From Amaricoccus sp003258405 (GTDB taxonomy: Bacteria > Pseudomonadota > Alphaproteobacteria > Rhodobacterales > Rhodobacteraceae), in contig NZ_CP171225.1 of NCBI RefSeq assembly GCF_043226085.1, positions 2,976,001-3,040,000 on the forward strand: 64,000 nucleotides of DNA. The letters run 5' to 3'. Under the pieces are notes generated by a model. The model searched no databases, was not told the DNA's origin, and was given only the letters and a program-made list of their open reading frames with translations. Shown in pieces: positions 27,960 to 36,388 of the stretch. Both the position numbers and the translations under genes were made by a program. Within the stretch, counting starts at the first letter, position 1; each line of letters starts with the position of its first letter.

Positions 27960-29324
27960 TCACTCCGCCGCGACCGTTGCGTCCTTGGAGACCACCTCGC
28001 GGTGCGGCAGCAGGATCGCGTAGAGGAAGAGGGCGACGCCGATGACCACGGCAACACCGGCCCCGAAGCGCATCCAGTAGAAGATCGCGAGCTGATCCTG
28101 GACGTCCATGTAGTTCATGCCCAGCACCCGCTGGAGATGCGTCTGCACCGTGCCGGCGAAGGTGAGGGTGAAGGTCATGAAGCACATGCCCCCCGACATC
28201 AGCCAGAAGGAGGCCATGTTCAGCACCTGGTTGTAGGGATCGCGCCCGAGCAGGATCGGCATCGCATAGGTGAAGAGCGCGAGGTTGAGCGAGACATAGG
28301 CGCCGAAGAAGGCGAGGTGGCCGTGGGCGGCGGTGATCTGGGTGCCGTGGGTGTAGAAGTTCACGCCATGGAGCGTGTGGAGGAAGCCCCAGACACCGGC
28401 GCCGAAGAAGGCGAGGGTGGCGCAGCCCAGCGACCAGAGCAGTGCTGCCTTGTTCGGGTGATCGCGGCGGCCCTTCCAGACCATGACGAAGGCGAAGGAC
28501 ATCATGGCGAAGAACGGAACGATCTCGAGGGTGGAGAAGATCGAGCCGACCCACTGCCAGTAGCCGGGCATGCCGATCCAGTAGTAGTGGTGGCCGGTGC
28601 CGAGGATGCCGGAGAAGAGCGCGGTCGCGACGATGACGTAGAGCCATTTCTCCACCACCTCGCGGTCGACGCCGGTGAGCTTCAGCATCAGGAAGGCGAG
28701 CACCGAGGCCATGATGAGCTCCCAGACGCCCTCGACCCAGAGATGCACGACATACCACCAGTACTGCTTGTCGAGGCTGAGGTTCGACGGGTTGTAGAAG
28801 GCGAAGAGGAAGAGGAGCGCGAGCCCCCAGAGGCCGATGAGCAGGACATTGGAGATCGCGGTCTTGCGGCCCCGGAGCACGGTGAGGGTGATGTTGAAGA
28901 GGAAGATCAGCGCCGCGACGACGATGCCGATCTTCACCCAGAGCGGCTGTTCGAGGAACTCGCGGCCCTCCTTGCCGAGCAGCACGTGGCCCTCGAAGGG
29001 ATTGAAGACATAGGTCAGCACCGCGCCGAGCGTGCCGAGGATGAGGATTGCCAGCTGCACATAGGCGAGCGTGGGCGAGAAGATCTCGTTCTCGGCCTCC
29101 TCCGGCACGATGAAATAGGCCGCGCCCATGAAGCCCAGCAGCAGCCAGACGATGAGGCTGTTGGTGTGGAGCATGCGCACGATGTTGAAGGGCAGGATCT
29201 CGGAGAGCGTGTTGGGCGCGACATAGATCCAGCCCGCGAGCAGCCCGCCCAGAACCTGGACGGCGAAGAGGGCGAGGGCGGCGAGAAAATAGACCTTCGC
29301 GATCGATTGTGTCTGGTATTTCAT
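27960..29324 (-). CDS. norB: Nitric oxide reductase subunit B (cNOR)
   Basis: A 454-residue, 12-helix heme-copper-family protein that reduces two NO to N2O at a heme b3/non-heme iron centre. Visible family elements are the WxHLWVEGVWEL region (histidine ligands of the active site), HGHLAFFGAYV, and glutamates typical of NorB such as in EGVWEL. It has no N-terminal cytochrome c fusion, so it is the short cNOR type, which depends on NorC for electrons. It is encoded 13 bp after norC. Confidence 0.96.
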   Translation of the reverse strand: MKYQTQSIAKVYFLAALALFAVQVLGGLLAGWIYVAPNTLSEILPFNIVRMLHTNSLIVWLLLGFMGAAYFIVPEEAENEIFSPTLAYVQLAILILGTLGAVLTYVFNPFEGHVLLGKEGREFLEQPLWVKIGIVVAALIFLFNITLTVLRGRKTAISNVLLIGLWGLALLFLFAFYNPSNLSLDKQYWWYVVHLWVEGVWELIMASVLAFLMLKLTGVDREVVEKWLYVIVATALFSGILGTGHHYYWIGMPGYWQWVGSIFSTLEIVPFFAMMSFAFVMVWKGRRDHPNKAALLWSLGCATLAFFGAGVWGFLHTLHGVNFYTHGTQITAAHGHLAFFGAYVSLNLALFTYAMPILLGRDPYNQVLNMASFWLMSGGMCFMTFTLTFAGTVQTHLQRVLGMNYMDVQDQLAIFYWMRFGAGVAVVIGVALFLYAILLPHREVVSKDATVAAE

Positions 29325-29337
29325 GTCTCTCGGCTCC

Positions 29338-29790
29338 TCAGCCCGCCTCGTTCGGCGGCCAGTCCTGGGTGCGGATGCGGTTGGTCCAGATGAGGAAGTC
29401 GCTGAGGCCGCGAATATCCTCGTCGGAGAGGTTGAACTGGGGCATCTGCCGGCGGCCCTCGATGCCGGTGGGCATCGCTTCCATCCAGCCCTTGAGGGTT
29501 TCGAAGGCGGCTTCCGGATCGTCCTCGACGCCCCAGCGGGTCATGACGTTGCCGAGCTCGGGGGCGAAATAGGCACCCTCGCCGAGGATCGTGTGGCAGT
29601 TGATGCAGGCGTTGTGTTCCCAGACGCGCTTGCCATGCGCGACGGAGGCGGTCAGGCCCGCGCGGTCCGTCGAGGTCGTCACGATGTAGCGGTGACTCTG
29701 CAGGGAGAGCAGCAGGAAGATGATGATGAAGAAGAGGGACCCGCCAAAAAAGATGTTGCGGGCCATGGATTTGGTGAGGACTTCGCGCAT
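29338..29790 (-). CDS. norC: Nitric oxide reductase subunit C (membrane-anchored cytochrome c)
   Basis: A 150-residue protein with one N-terminal membrane anchor (about residues 10-30) and a periplasmic monoheme cytochrome c domain with CINCH near residues 62-66 and the axial-Met region RRQMPQFNLS near 115. It receives electrons for NorB. GGAGAAGGCG precedes the ATG. A Crp/Fnr-type box at 29852-29865 lies 68.5 bp upstream (centre to ATG), fitting class II activation. Confidence 0.95.
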   Translation of the reverse strand: MREVLTKSMARNIFFGGSLFFIIIFLLLSLQSHRYIVTTSTDRAGLTASVAHGKRVWEHNACINCHTILGEGAYFAPELGNVMTRWGVEDDPEAAFETLKGWMEAMPTGIEGRRQMPQFNLSDEDIRGLSDFLIWTNRIRTQDWPPNEAG

Positions 29791-29851
29791 CGCCTTCTCC
29801 GCTACGGCCTGTCTTGGAGATCAAGGTTTCGCGAATTCGCCCTGATCGTCC

Positions 29852-29865
29852 TTAACAAAAGTCAA
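29852..29865. promoter_or_regulatory. NNR-type activator box of the nor operon
   Basis: TTAACAAAAGTCAA has half-sites TTAAC and GTCAA around four bases. This is the box type reported for NNR-controlled promoters of Paracoccus. The centre is 68.5 bp from the norC ATG, the same distance as the nirS box from the nirS ATG. Confidence 0.75.
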
Positions 29866-29897
29866 GCGGCGCATGCATGTTTGGCTTTGCCGTGCTG

Positions 29898-29931
29898 CTG
29901 CCGCGCGGGCGGAAGGCCCCCCGCGCGGCAG
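29898..29931 (-). terminator. GC-rich hairpin downstream of the soluble cytochrome c gene
   Basis: CTGCCGCGCGGG (29898-29909) and CCCGCGCGGCAG (29920-29931) form a perfect 12-bp stem with a 10-nt loop, 10 bp past the cytochrome gene stop. No T-run follows on the minus strand, so it may act as a barrier with Rho or stabilise the 3' end. It separates the nirI-nirX-cytochrome transcript from norC. Confidence 0.6.
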
Positions 29932-29940
29932 GGCTGCCCG

Positions 29941-30327
29941 TCAGGGGAAGGTCGCGAGATAGGCGAGCACGTTGGTGATGTCTTCCTCCTTGCGGAGCCC
30001 GGGGAAGGTCATCTTGTTGCCGGGGATGAAGTCCTTCGGTTTCTGGAGGTAGATGGTGAGGTTCTCCTCGGACCAGACCATGCCCTCGGCGGCCTTTTCC
30101 TGGAACGCTTCGGAATACTTGAAGTCCGGCAGCGCGGCGATGGGCCGGCCGATGATGCCGTTGAGCTCGGGACCGACGCGGTTCCTGGCGTCCGGACCGA
30201 CCTGGTGGCAGGCCTTGCACTTCGAGAAGACCTTCTCGCCGGCGGCCGGGTCGGCGTCCTCGGCCAGCGCCGGGCTCGCGAGGCAGGCGGCGAGGATCCA
30301 TCCGGTGAGCTGCATCCTGTTGGTCAT
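29941..30327 (-). CDS. Soluble periplasmic cytochrome c (c2/c550 type)
   Basis: A 128-residue class I cytochrome c: a signal peptide ending ALAED near residue 23, heme motif CKACH at about 37-41 within GEKVFSKCKACHQVG, and the axial-Met region FIPGNKMTF near residues 100-108. Length and motifs match cytochrome c2/c550, an electron donor to cd1 nitrite reductase and cNOR in Paracoccus. It lies 54 bp after nirX on the same strand, so it is probably the third gene of a nirI-nirX-cytochrome operon. AAAGGAG precedes the ATG. Confidence 0.88.
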   Translation of the reverse strand: MTNRMQLTGWILAACLASPALAEDADPAAGEKVFSKCKACHQVGPDARNRVGPELNGIIGRPIAALPDFKYSEAFQEKAAEGMVWSEENLTIYLQKPKDFIPGNKMTFPGLRKEEDITNVLAYLATFP

Positions 30328-30381
30328 GGGTTTTCTCCTTTCGATCGGGGTGGCTGAAGGGCTTCGGACGCGGGAGGGGGC

Positions 30382-31284
30382 TCAGGCGAGACCCTCGGCG
30401 CGGCCGAAGCGGTGAAGTCTGCCTTCGCGGTCGATGGCGAAGACGGCGGTGCCCGGAGGCACGAGATCGCCGATGCGCGCGCGCGGCGAGACGGCGAAGG
30501 CGGTGGAGAGCGCATCGGCATCGGTGGCCTCCGGGGCGATCACGGTGACGGAGCGCCAAAGCTCGGGCGAGAGGCCGGAGCGCGGGTCGAAAAGGTGGTG
30601 CCCGCGGGGCAGGCGCATCGCCGCAGGGGCGCTGGTCGCGGCCGCGCAGCGGGTGAGGCGAAGCGTCTCGCCGCCTTCGGGGAGGCGCAGGGTCTGGGGG
30701 GCCTCGCCGGTGAAGCGCATCTCGCCCGTGTCGATGAGCGGGGCGTGGAAGCCGTGCCGGAGAACGAGATCGGCGACGCGGTCGGCAATGTAGCCCTGGG
30801 CGATGCCGTCGAGCGTCAGGGCGGTGCCACCGGAGAGCTGCAGGACGCCGGGGGAGGTGGCGATGCGCGCGCCGCGGACGCGGGCGAGGGCGGCTTCCGT
30901 GCCCGCGCCGGTGAGGGCGGCCTGCCAGAGCGGCTGGACTGCGGGGTCGAAGGCGCCTTCGGTGCGGGAGGTCCAGTGCCGGGCGCGTTCGAGCAGGGTG
31001 AGGAGATCGCGCGAGGGCGCGGCGATCCGGCCCCGGGCGTTGAGGCGGGCGAGGTCGGAGGCGGGGCGGTGGAGGCTGAAGACGGACTCGAGCCGGTCGA
31101 TCTCGGCGGTGATGGCGGCGATGGCGGCCTCGGCAGCGTCGCGCGGTCCGGTGAGGCGGATGCGGGCCTCGGCGCCGAGCGCATCGCCCCGCCAGTCCCA
31201 TTGCCGCTCGGGCCAGCGCGCGAGCGCGGCGGCGGAGGCCGCCGATGCGGCGATGACGAGGAAGTGGCGCCGGGTCGGTCTCAT
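30382..31284 (-). CDS. nirX: NirX, ApbE-type FAD:protein FMN transferase
   Basis: A 300-residue ApbE-family protein. The N-terminus has a twin-arginine-like signal TRRHFLVIAASAA. Further on are SVFSLHRPASDLARLN, EGAFDPAVQPLW, LTLDGIAQGYIAD and HHLFDPRSGLSP, all ApbE motifs. It probably flavinylates the FMN-binding domain of NirI, as NosX does for NosR. The start at 31284 overlaps the nirI stop by 4 bp; the longer open frame would lie inside nirI. The name NirX over NosX rests on linkage to nirI and nirS and the absence of nos genes. Confidence 0.88.
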   Translation of the reverse strand: MRPTRRHFLVIAASAASAAALARWPERQWDWRGDALGAEARIRLTGPRDAAEAAIAAITAEIDRLESVFSLHRPASDLARLNARGRIAAPSRDLLTLLERARHWTSRTEGAFDPAVQPLWQAALTGAGTEAALARVRGARIATSPGVLQLSGGTALTLDGIAQGYIADRVADLVLRHGFHAPLIDTGEMRFTGEAPQTLRLPEGGETLRLTRCAAATSAPAAMRLPRGHHLFDPRSGLSPELWRSVTVIAPEATDADALSTAFAVSPRARIGDLVPPGTAVFAIDREGRLHRFGRAEGLA

Positions 31285-33362
31285 GCGGGGCGCCCCTGCT
31301 GGGCCGGGGGGGCGGGCTGGCGCGCCGCGCGGTTGGCGCGGGCCTTGAGGATCGTGCAGGTTGCGGGGTCGTGGTAGATCGACTGGCAGCGCATGCAGAG
31401 GATGCATTCGTTGGGGTTGATGCGGCCGATCGGGTCTATGGCGCCCACCGTGCATTTCACCTCGCAGAGCCTGCATTCGCGACCGCATTGCGGGCGGCGG
31501 CGCAGCCAGTCGAAAAGCTTGATCTTGGCCGGGATCGCCAGCGCGGCGCCGAGCGGGCAGAGGTAGCGGCAGTAGAACCGCTCGATGAAGAGACCGGCCG
31601 TGAGGATGGCGCCGGCAAAGAGCAGGAAGGGCCAGGCGCGGCGGAACCCGAGCGAGATCACGGTCTTGAAGGGCTCGGCCTCGGCGAGGATCAGGGCCTG
31701 CTCCATCGAGTAGAAGGAGAGCGCGAGGATCGCGACGAAGAGCGTGTACTTGATGACCCAGAGGCGTTCGTGCAGCACGAAGGGCACGGCGATCTGGGGC
31801 ACGCCGAGGCGGCGGGCGGCGGCGTTCGAGAGCTCCTGAAGCGCGCCGAACGGGCAGAGCCAGCCGCAGAAGACGCCGCGGCCCCAGAAGAGCAGGCCGA
31901 GGCCGACGAAGGACCAGATGAGGAAGATGACCGGCTCGATGAGGAAGGTCTCCCAGTGGAAACCGGTCAGCAGCGATTGCAGGAAGGCCACCACCTGCAC
32001 CACGGAGAGCTGGCCGCCCGCGATCCAGCCGAGCCAGACGAGGGTAACGGCGAGAAACGCGTAACGGCCGCGGAGCCAGAGTTTCGGGCGGCGGACGAAG
32101 CTTTCCTGGAAGAAGAGGATGCCGGTGAGGGTCGCGAGCATCGTGGCCACCCCCGCGATCTCGAAGCGCTTCGCCTGCCACGCGGACATCCAGAGCGGCT
32201 CCGGTTCGGGGGGATCGGGCAGGAGGAACCCGGCGGGCACTCTGTAGTCGAGGGGAATGCGCAGGGTGAGGGTGTCGCCCGCTGCGCTCGTGCGCGTGGC
32301 GCTGACCTCGACGCGAAACGGCCGGGAGGGATCGAAGCGGCCGCCGGGCAGGCGGAAGGCGCTGATTTCGCGGAAGTCCGGCGCACCGGGCGTGGCCAGA
32401 CGGTCGATGCGCAGGAAATCATCCCGAGAGAGGGTGATGGTCTCGCGGCCCTGGATCACCTCGATGCGGTCAAAGACGCCGGAGCGCCGCCAGGATGTGC
32501 CGCGATGCGAGTGGAGCCCGGCCGAGGCGACGAGCAGCAGCGCGTCACCCGGCCCGAGGGAGGCGACCGCCCGGGTGTAGGCCTGCTGCCCGAGCAGGTT
32601 GCGGCCGATCGTCGGCGGGTCGAGCAGCGCGGTCCAGAGATCGAGAAAGATGCCCGTTTCGGGAAGCGGGACGCTTGCGCCGCCCAGCGCCGCGCGCGCC
32701 TCCGCCATCGGAACCGTGACATGGGCGAGCGCGCCCTCGGCCACCAGGGCCTCCCAGCCCTCGGGGCGGAAGCTCACGCGGTCGAGGGTCCCGGCCGTGG
32801 TCTTGATGAGGCCGCGGCCAAGCGCGAGGGTCCGGGCGGTCCGGAGGATGGCGTCGCGGATGACGCCCGTCGAGACGGTCGCGTGCGCAATGATATCCGG
32901 CAGGTCCGGGCGGGTCTCGAAGGCGGCAACCCGTTCGGCCGCGAGGTCGAGGCCGGCAAAGCCGTTCACATAGGCCGCAATGTCCTCGGTCGAGATGCCG
33001 AGGGTGAGCACGGGCTCGTTGTGGCGCATGAGCCTTGCCCCGGCGATGCGGGCGTCCGGCGTGATCGCGACGAGAATGTCGATCGGGCGTCCGGAGTAGC
33101 CGACCGAGCCGGAGATTTCCCAGGTGGAGGCGATGTAGCCGAGTATGCCGCCCGGTGTCGCGACCTCCCAGCCGGGCGGAGCCGCCTCGATCCGGGTGAC
33201 GGTCAGCGGCTCGGCCGCGCCGAACATCTCGGCGGCGAGAGCGGCGTCGGGCGCCGCCGGGGTAATCGCATCGGGAGCAATGAAGCCCTCGCGCGCGCCG
33301 CCTGCCCCGGCGCCGAGCAGGAGCAGGATGAGCAGGGTCGCAAGTCTGGCGATCGGCTGCAT
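31281..33362 (-). CDS. nirI: NirI, NosR-like iron-sulfur flavoprotein
   Basis: A 693-residue membrane protein: a signal peptide, a periplasmic FMN-binding domain (about residues 60-190), further periplasmic sequence to about 390, a polytopic membrane part (about 395-620) including GVFCGWLCPFGALQE, and two cytoplasmic 4Fe-4S clusters near the C-terminus (CGRECRLCEVKC and CILCMRC). In Paracoccus NirI is needed for expression or activity of nirS. It is divergent from nirS over a 128-bp region holding an NNR-type box. NosR is the alternative name, but no nosZ is nearby. Confidence 0.9.
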   Translation of the reverse strand: MQPIARLATLLILLLLGAGAGGAREGFIAPDAITPAAPDAALAAEMFGAAEPLTVTRIEAAPPGWEVATPGGILGYIASTWEISGSVGYSGRPIDILVAITPDARIAGARLMRHNEPVLTLGISTEDIAAYVNGFAGLDLAAERVAAFETRPDLPDIIAHATVSTGVIRDAILRTARTLALGRGLIKTTAGTLDRVSFRPEGWEALVAEGALAHVTVPMAEARAALGGASVPLPETGIFLDLWTALLDPPTIGRNLLGQQAYTRAVASLGPGDALLLVASAGLHSHRGTSWRRSGVFDRIEVIQGRETITLSRDDFLRIDRLATPGAPDFREISAFRLPGGRFDPSRPFRVEVSATRTSAAGDTLTLRIPLDYRVPAGFLLPDPPEPEPLWMSAWQAKRFEIAGVATMLATLTGILFFQESFVRRPKLWLRGRYAFLAVTLVWLGWIAGGQLSVVQVVAFLQSLLTGFHWETFLIEPVIFLIWSFVGLGLLFWGRGVFCGWLCPFGALQELSNAAARRLGVPQIAVPFVLHERLWVIKYTLFVAILALSFYSMEQALILAEAEPFKTVISLGFRRAWPFLLFAGAILTAGLFIERFYCRYLCPLGAALAIPAKIKLFDWLRRRPQCGRECRLCEVKCTVGAIDPIGRINPNECILCMRCQSIYHDPATCTILKARANRAARQPAPPAQQGRPA

Positions 33363-33415
33363 GGCCTCGTCCCGGATGACAGACGGGCAGGGTCGCAGCT
33401 TCCGGCCCCTGCGCC

Positions 33416-33429
33416 TTAACCAAAGTCAA
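33416..33429. promoter_or_regulatory. NNR-type box shared by the divergent nirI and nirS genes
   Basis: TTAACCAAAGTCAA, the same box as before norC except one spacer base. The centre lies 68.5 bp from the nirS ATG and about 60.5 bp from the nirI ATG, so one dimer could serve both promoters. Confidence 0.78.
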
Positions 33430-33490
33430 GGATCACTTCGGGGGCCTCGCGAAAATGCGATCGGGAGGAAGGCATGAGGAGATTGCCCCG

Positions 33491-35248
33491 ATGATCACAT
33501 CGCCCAGGTTGCGCAAGACCGCCATGCTCGCAGGATTCGTCCTGCCGGTGACGATGGCCGCCAACGCGCTCTACGCCCAGGAAGAGAAGCCCGCAGGACA
33601 CGGCGATTCCCCGGCCAACGAATATGTCTTCAGCGCGACGACGCTGGGCCAGATCGAGGTCGAGATCCCCGGGCTGAAGCCCGACGACCCCGTCATCACG
33701 CAAGAGGAATTCAATCAGGCCGCGACGATCTATTTCGAGCGCTGTGCCGGGTGCCACGGGGTGTTGCGCAAGGGGGCGACGGGCAAGCCGCTCACCACGG
33801 ACATCACGCGTTCGAACGGCTACGACTACCTCAAGGATTTCATCACCTACGGCTCGCCCGCGGGCATGCCGAACTGGGGCACGTCCGGCGAGCTGAGCGA
33901 AGATCAGGTCGATCTCATGGCGCGCTACCTGCTGATCGAGCCGCCGGCGCCGCCGGAGTTCGGCATGGCAGACATGCGGGCGAGCTGGGATCTCGTGGTG
34001 CCGCCGGAGGACCGCCCGACCAAGCAGATGAACGACCTCAAGCTCGACAACCTGTTCTCGGTGACGCTGCGGGACGCGGGCCAGGTCGCGCTGATCGACG
34101 GGGCGACCTACGAGATCGTGCGGGTGTTCGACACCGGATATGCGGTGCATATCAGCCGGATCTCGGCCTCGGGGCGCTATCTCTTCGTCATCGGGCGCGA
34201 TGGCAAGGTCAACATGATCGACCTCTGGATGGAGGAGCCCTCGACCGTCGCCGAAATCAAGGTGGGTTCGGAGGCGCGTTCGATCGAAACCTCGAAGTTC
34301 GAGGGTTTCGAGGACACCTATGCCATCGCGGGGTCCTACTGGCCGCCGCAATACGTCATCATGGATGGTGCGACACTCGAGCCGCTCAAGATCGTCTCGA
34401 CCCGCGGCATGATCTACGACGAGCAGGAATATCATCCGGAGCCGCGCGTGGCCTCGATCGTCGCCTCGCATTTCCGGCCGGAGTTCATCGTGAACGTGAA
34501 GGAGACGGGCAAGATCCAGCTTGTCGACTACTCCGACATCCGCAACCTCAAGGTGACCGAGATCGAGGCCGAGCGCTTCCTGCATGACGGGGGATTCGAC
34601 TCGACGAAACGCTATTTCCTGGTGGCGGCCAACGCGCGCAACAAGGTGGCGGTGATCGACACCAAGGAGGGCAAGCTTGCCGGGCTGGTGGAAACCGGGG
34701 GGCTGACGCCGCATCCGGGCCGGGGCGCCAACATCGATCACCCGGTCTACGGGCCGGTCTGGGCGACGTCGCATCTGGGTGACGAGACGATCTCGCTCAT
34801 CGGCACCGATCCGGAGGGTCATCCCGACAATGCCTGGAAGGTGGTGCAGCATCTCTACGGGCTCGGAGGCGGCTCGCTCTTCATCAAGACGCATCCGACC
34901 TCGAACCACATCTACGTTGACACGCCCCTCAACCCGGACGCGGAAATTTCCGCTTCGGTCGCGGTCTTCAATGTCTCGGATCTGACTCAGGAGGAGCCGG
35001 AATACACCGTGCTGCCGATTGGCGAATGGGCGGGGATTGCCGAGGGCCAGCCGCGCGTGGTGCAGGGCGAGTTCAACGAGGAGGGCAACGAGATCTGGTT
35101 CTCGGTCTGGAATTCCAAGGACAGGGAATCGGCGATCGTCGTGGTGGACGACAAGACCCTCGAGATGAAGAAGGTAATCAAGGACGAGCGCCTGATCACG
35201 CCGACCGGCAAGTTCAACGTCTACAACACCAGGGCCGACGTCTACTGA
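33491..35248 (+). CDS. nirS: Cytochrome cd1 nitrite reductase
   Basis: A 585-residue periplasmic enzyme reducing nitrite to NO. The signal peptide ends ALYAQ near residue 30. The cytochrome c domain has CAGCH at residues 85-89. The eight-bladed d1 propeller carries the catalytic histidines, judged by recall alignment to be in FLHDGG (about His365) and TPHPGRG (about His408). The C-terminus TPTGKFNVYNT is conserved. The ATG at 33491 begins the signal peptide. The stop overlaps the nirE start by one base, opening a nine-gene heme d1 operon. Confidence 0.97.
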   Translation: MITSPRLRKTAMLAGFVLPVTMAANALYAQEEKPAGHGDSPANEYVFSATTLGQIEVEIPGLKPDDPVITQEEFNQAATIYFERCAGCHGVLRKGATGKPLTTDITRSNGYDYLKDFITYGSPAGMPNWGTSGELSEDQVDLMARYLLIEPPAPPEFGMADMRASWDLVVPPEDRPTKQMNDLKLDNLFSVTLRDAGQVALIDGATYEIVRVFDTGYAVHISRISASGRYLFVIGRDGKVNMIDLWMEEPSTVAEIKVGSEARSIETSKFEGFEDTYAIAGSYWPPQYVIMDGATLEPLKIVSTRGMIYDEQEYHPEPRVASIVASHFRPEFIVNVKETGKIQLVDYSDIRNLKVTEIEAERFLHDGGFDSTKRYFLVAANARNKVAVIDTKEGKLAGLVETGGLTPHPGRGANIDHPVYGPVWATSHLGDETISLIGTDPEGHPDNAWKVVQHLYGLGGGSLFIKTHPTSNHIYVDTPLNPDAEISASVAVFNVSDLTQEEPEYTVLPIGEWAGIAEGQPRVVQGEFNEEGNEIWFSVWNSKDRESAIVVVDDKTLEMKKVIKDERLITPTGKFNVYNTRADVY

Positions 35249-36081
35249 TGGCGGAACCTCTCAGCGCGCGGCGGGGCGGCCCGCTTCCGCCGCCGCCGGG
35301 ACGGGTCTGGCTGGTCGGGGCGGGACCGGGAGATCCGGAGCTGCTGACCGTGCGGGCCGACCGGCTCATCCGTCATGCGGGGATCGTGGTGCACGACAGG
35401 CTGGTCTCGCCCGCGGTCCTCGGGCTCGTTCCGGCGCGGGCGCGGCGGATCGACGTGGGCAAGCAGCCGGACCACCACCCGGTGCCGCAGGACGAGATCA
35501 ATGCGCTTCTCATCGAGCTCGCGCGCGAGGGGCATGACATCGTGCGGCTGAAGGGCGGGGACCCGTTCGTGTTCGGCCGCGGCGGCGAGGAGCTTGCGGC
35601 GCTTCGGGCCGCGGGCATTGCCGTCGATGTGGTGCCGGGGATCACGGCCGCGGCGGGGGCGGCGGCCTCGCTTGGGGTGCCGCTTACCCATCGGGGCCAT
35701 GCGACCGGCGTCCGCTTCGTGACCGGGCATGTCCGCGCGGGCGCGCCGCTCGCGCTCGACTGGGCCGGTCTCGCCGATCCGGACACGACGCTCGTGGTCT
35801 ACATGGGGCTCGCGGCCCTGCCGGTGATCTCGGCGCAGCTCATCGCCCACGGGATGCCCCCGGACCTGCCGGCGCTCGTCGTGGCCTCGGCGACGATGGC
35901 GGCGGAGACCTGTGTCTCGGCGACGCTGCGGGACGTTCCGGGTGTCGTGGCAGAGGCGGGGCTTGCGGCGCCGGCGCTGCTTGTCATCGGGCGCGTGGTC
36001 GATCTGCGGCAGCCCGCGGCGGAGATGGCCGCAGGGCTCGCGGCTTTTCCGGGTCTCATGCGGGTCGGGGGTCATGCCTGA
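35248..36081 (+). CDS. nirE: NirE, uroporphyrinogen-III C-methyltransferase
   Basis: A 277-residue SUMT. It has VGAGPGDPELLT (residues 24-34 region), DRLVSP near 50, KGGDPFVFGRGGEE (102-115) and VVPGITAAAGAAA. It methylates uroporphyrinogen III twice with SAM to give precorrin-2, the entry to heme d1. It starts on the nirS stop (TGATG) and its end overlaps nirC by 8 bp. Confidence 0.93.
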   Translation: MAEPLSARRGGPLPPPPGRVWLVGAGPGDPELLTVRADRLIRHAGIVVHDRLVSPAVLGLVPARARRIDVGKQPDHHPVPQDEINALLIELAREGHDIVRLKGGDPFVFGRGGEELAALRAAGIAVDVVPGITAAAGAAASLGVPLTHRGHATGVRFVTGHVRAGAPLALDWAGLADPDTTLVVYMGLAALPVISAQLIAHGMPPDLPALVVASATMAAETCVSATLRDVPGVVAEAGLAAPALLVIGRVVDLRQPAAEMAAGLAAFPGLMRVGGHA

Positions 36082-36388
36082 GCGGCTGGTGGCCCTTCTG
36101 CTCGCGGCGGCGACCGTGCCCGCGGCGGCAAGCGGTCTGCCGCCGGGGCGGGCGGCCGAGCTCGAGACGCTGGTCCGGCAGGATTGCGGGGCCTGTCATG
36201 GAATTACGCTTGCGGGCGGGCTCGGCTCGGACATCCGGCCCGCGGCGCTTGCGGCCCGGACACCCGAAGGGCTGGCGGCGGTGATCCTCGACGGCATTCC
36301 CGGGACGGCCATGCCACCCTGGCGGCCGCTGATCTCGCCGGAGGATGCCGACTGGATCGCCAGGTATCTGCTGGAGGACGAGGAATGA
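36074..36388 (+). CDS. nirC: NirC, small periplasmic cytochrome c
   Basis: A 104-residue monoheme cytochrome c55x. The signal peptide ends AAASG near residue 18, with CGACH near residues 36-40. NirC donates electrons to NirS or takes part with NirN and NirF in the final heme d1 steps. Its start lies inside the last codons of nirE, and its stop overlaps the nirF start. Confidence 0.88.
   Translation: MPERLVALLLAAATVPAAASGLPPGRAAELETLVRQDCGACHGITLAGGLGSDIRPAALAARTPEGLAAVILDGIPGTAMPPWRPLISPEDADWIARYLLEDEE

Noticed and set aside
30382..33362. Naming the pair nosR and nosX
   Set aside because: The proteins are of the NosR and NosX families, but linkage to nirS in the Paracoccus nirXI order and absence of nosZ favour nirI and nirX.
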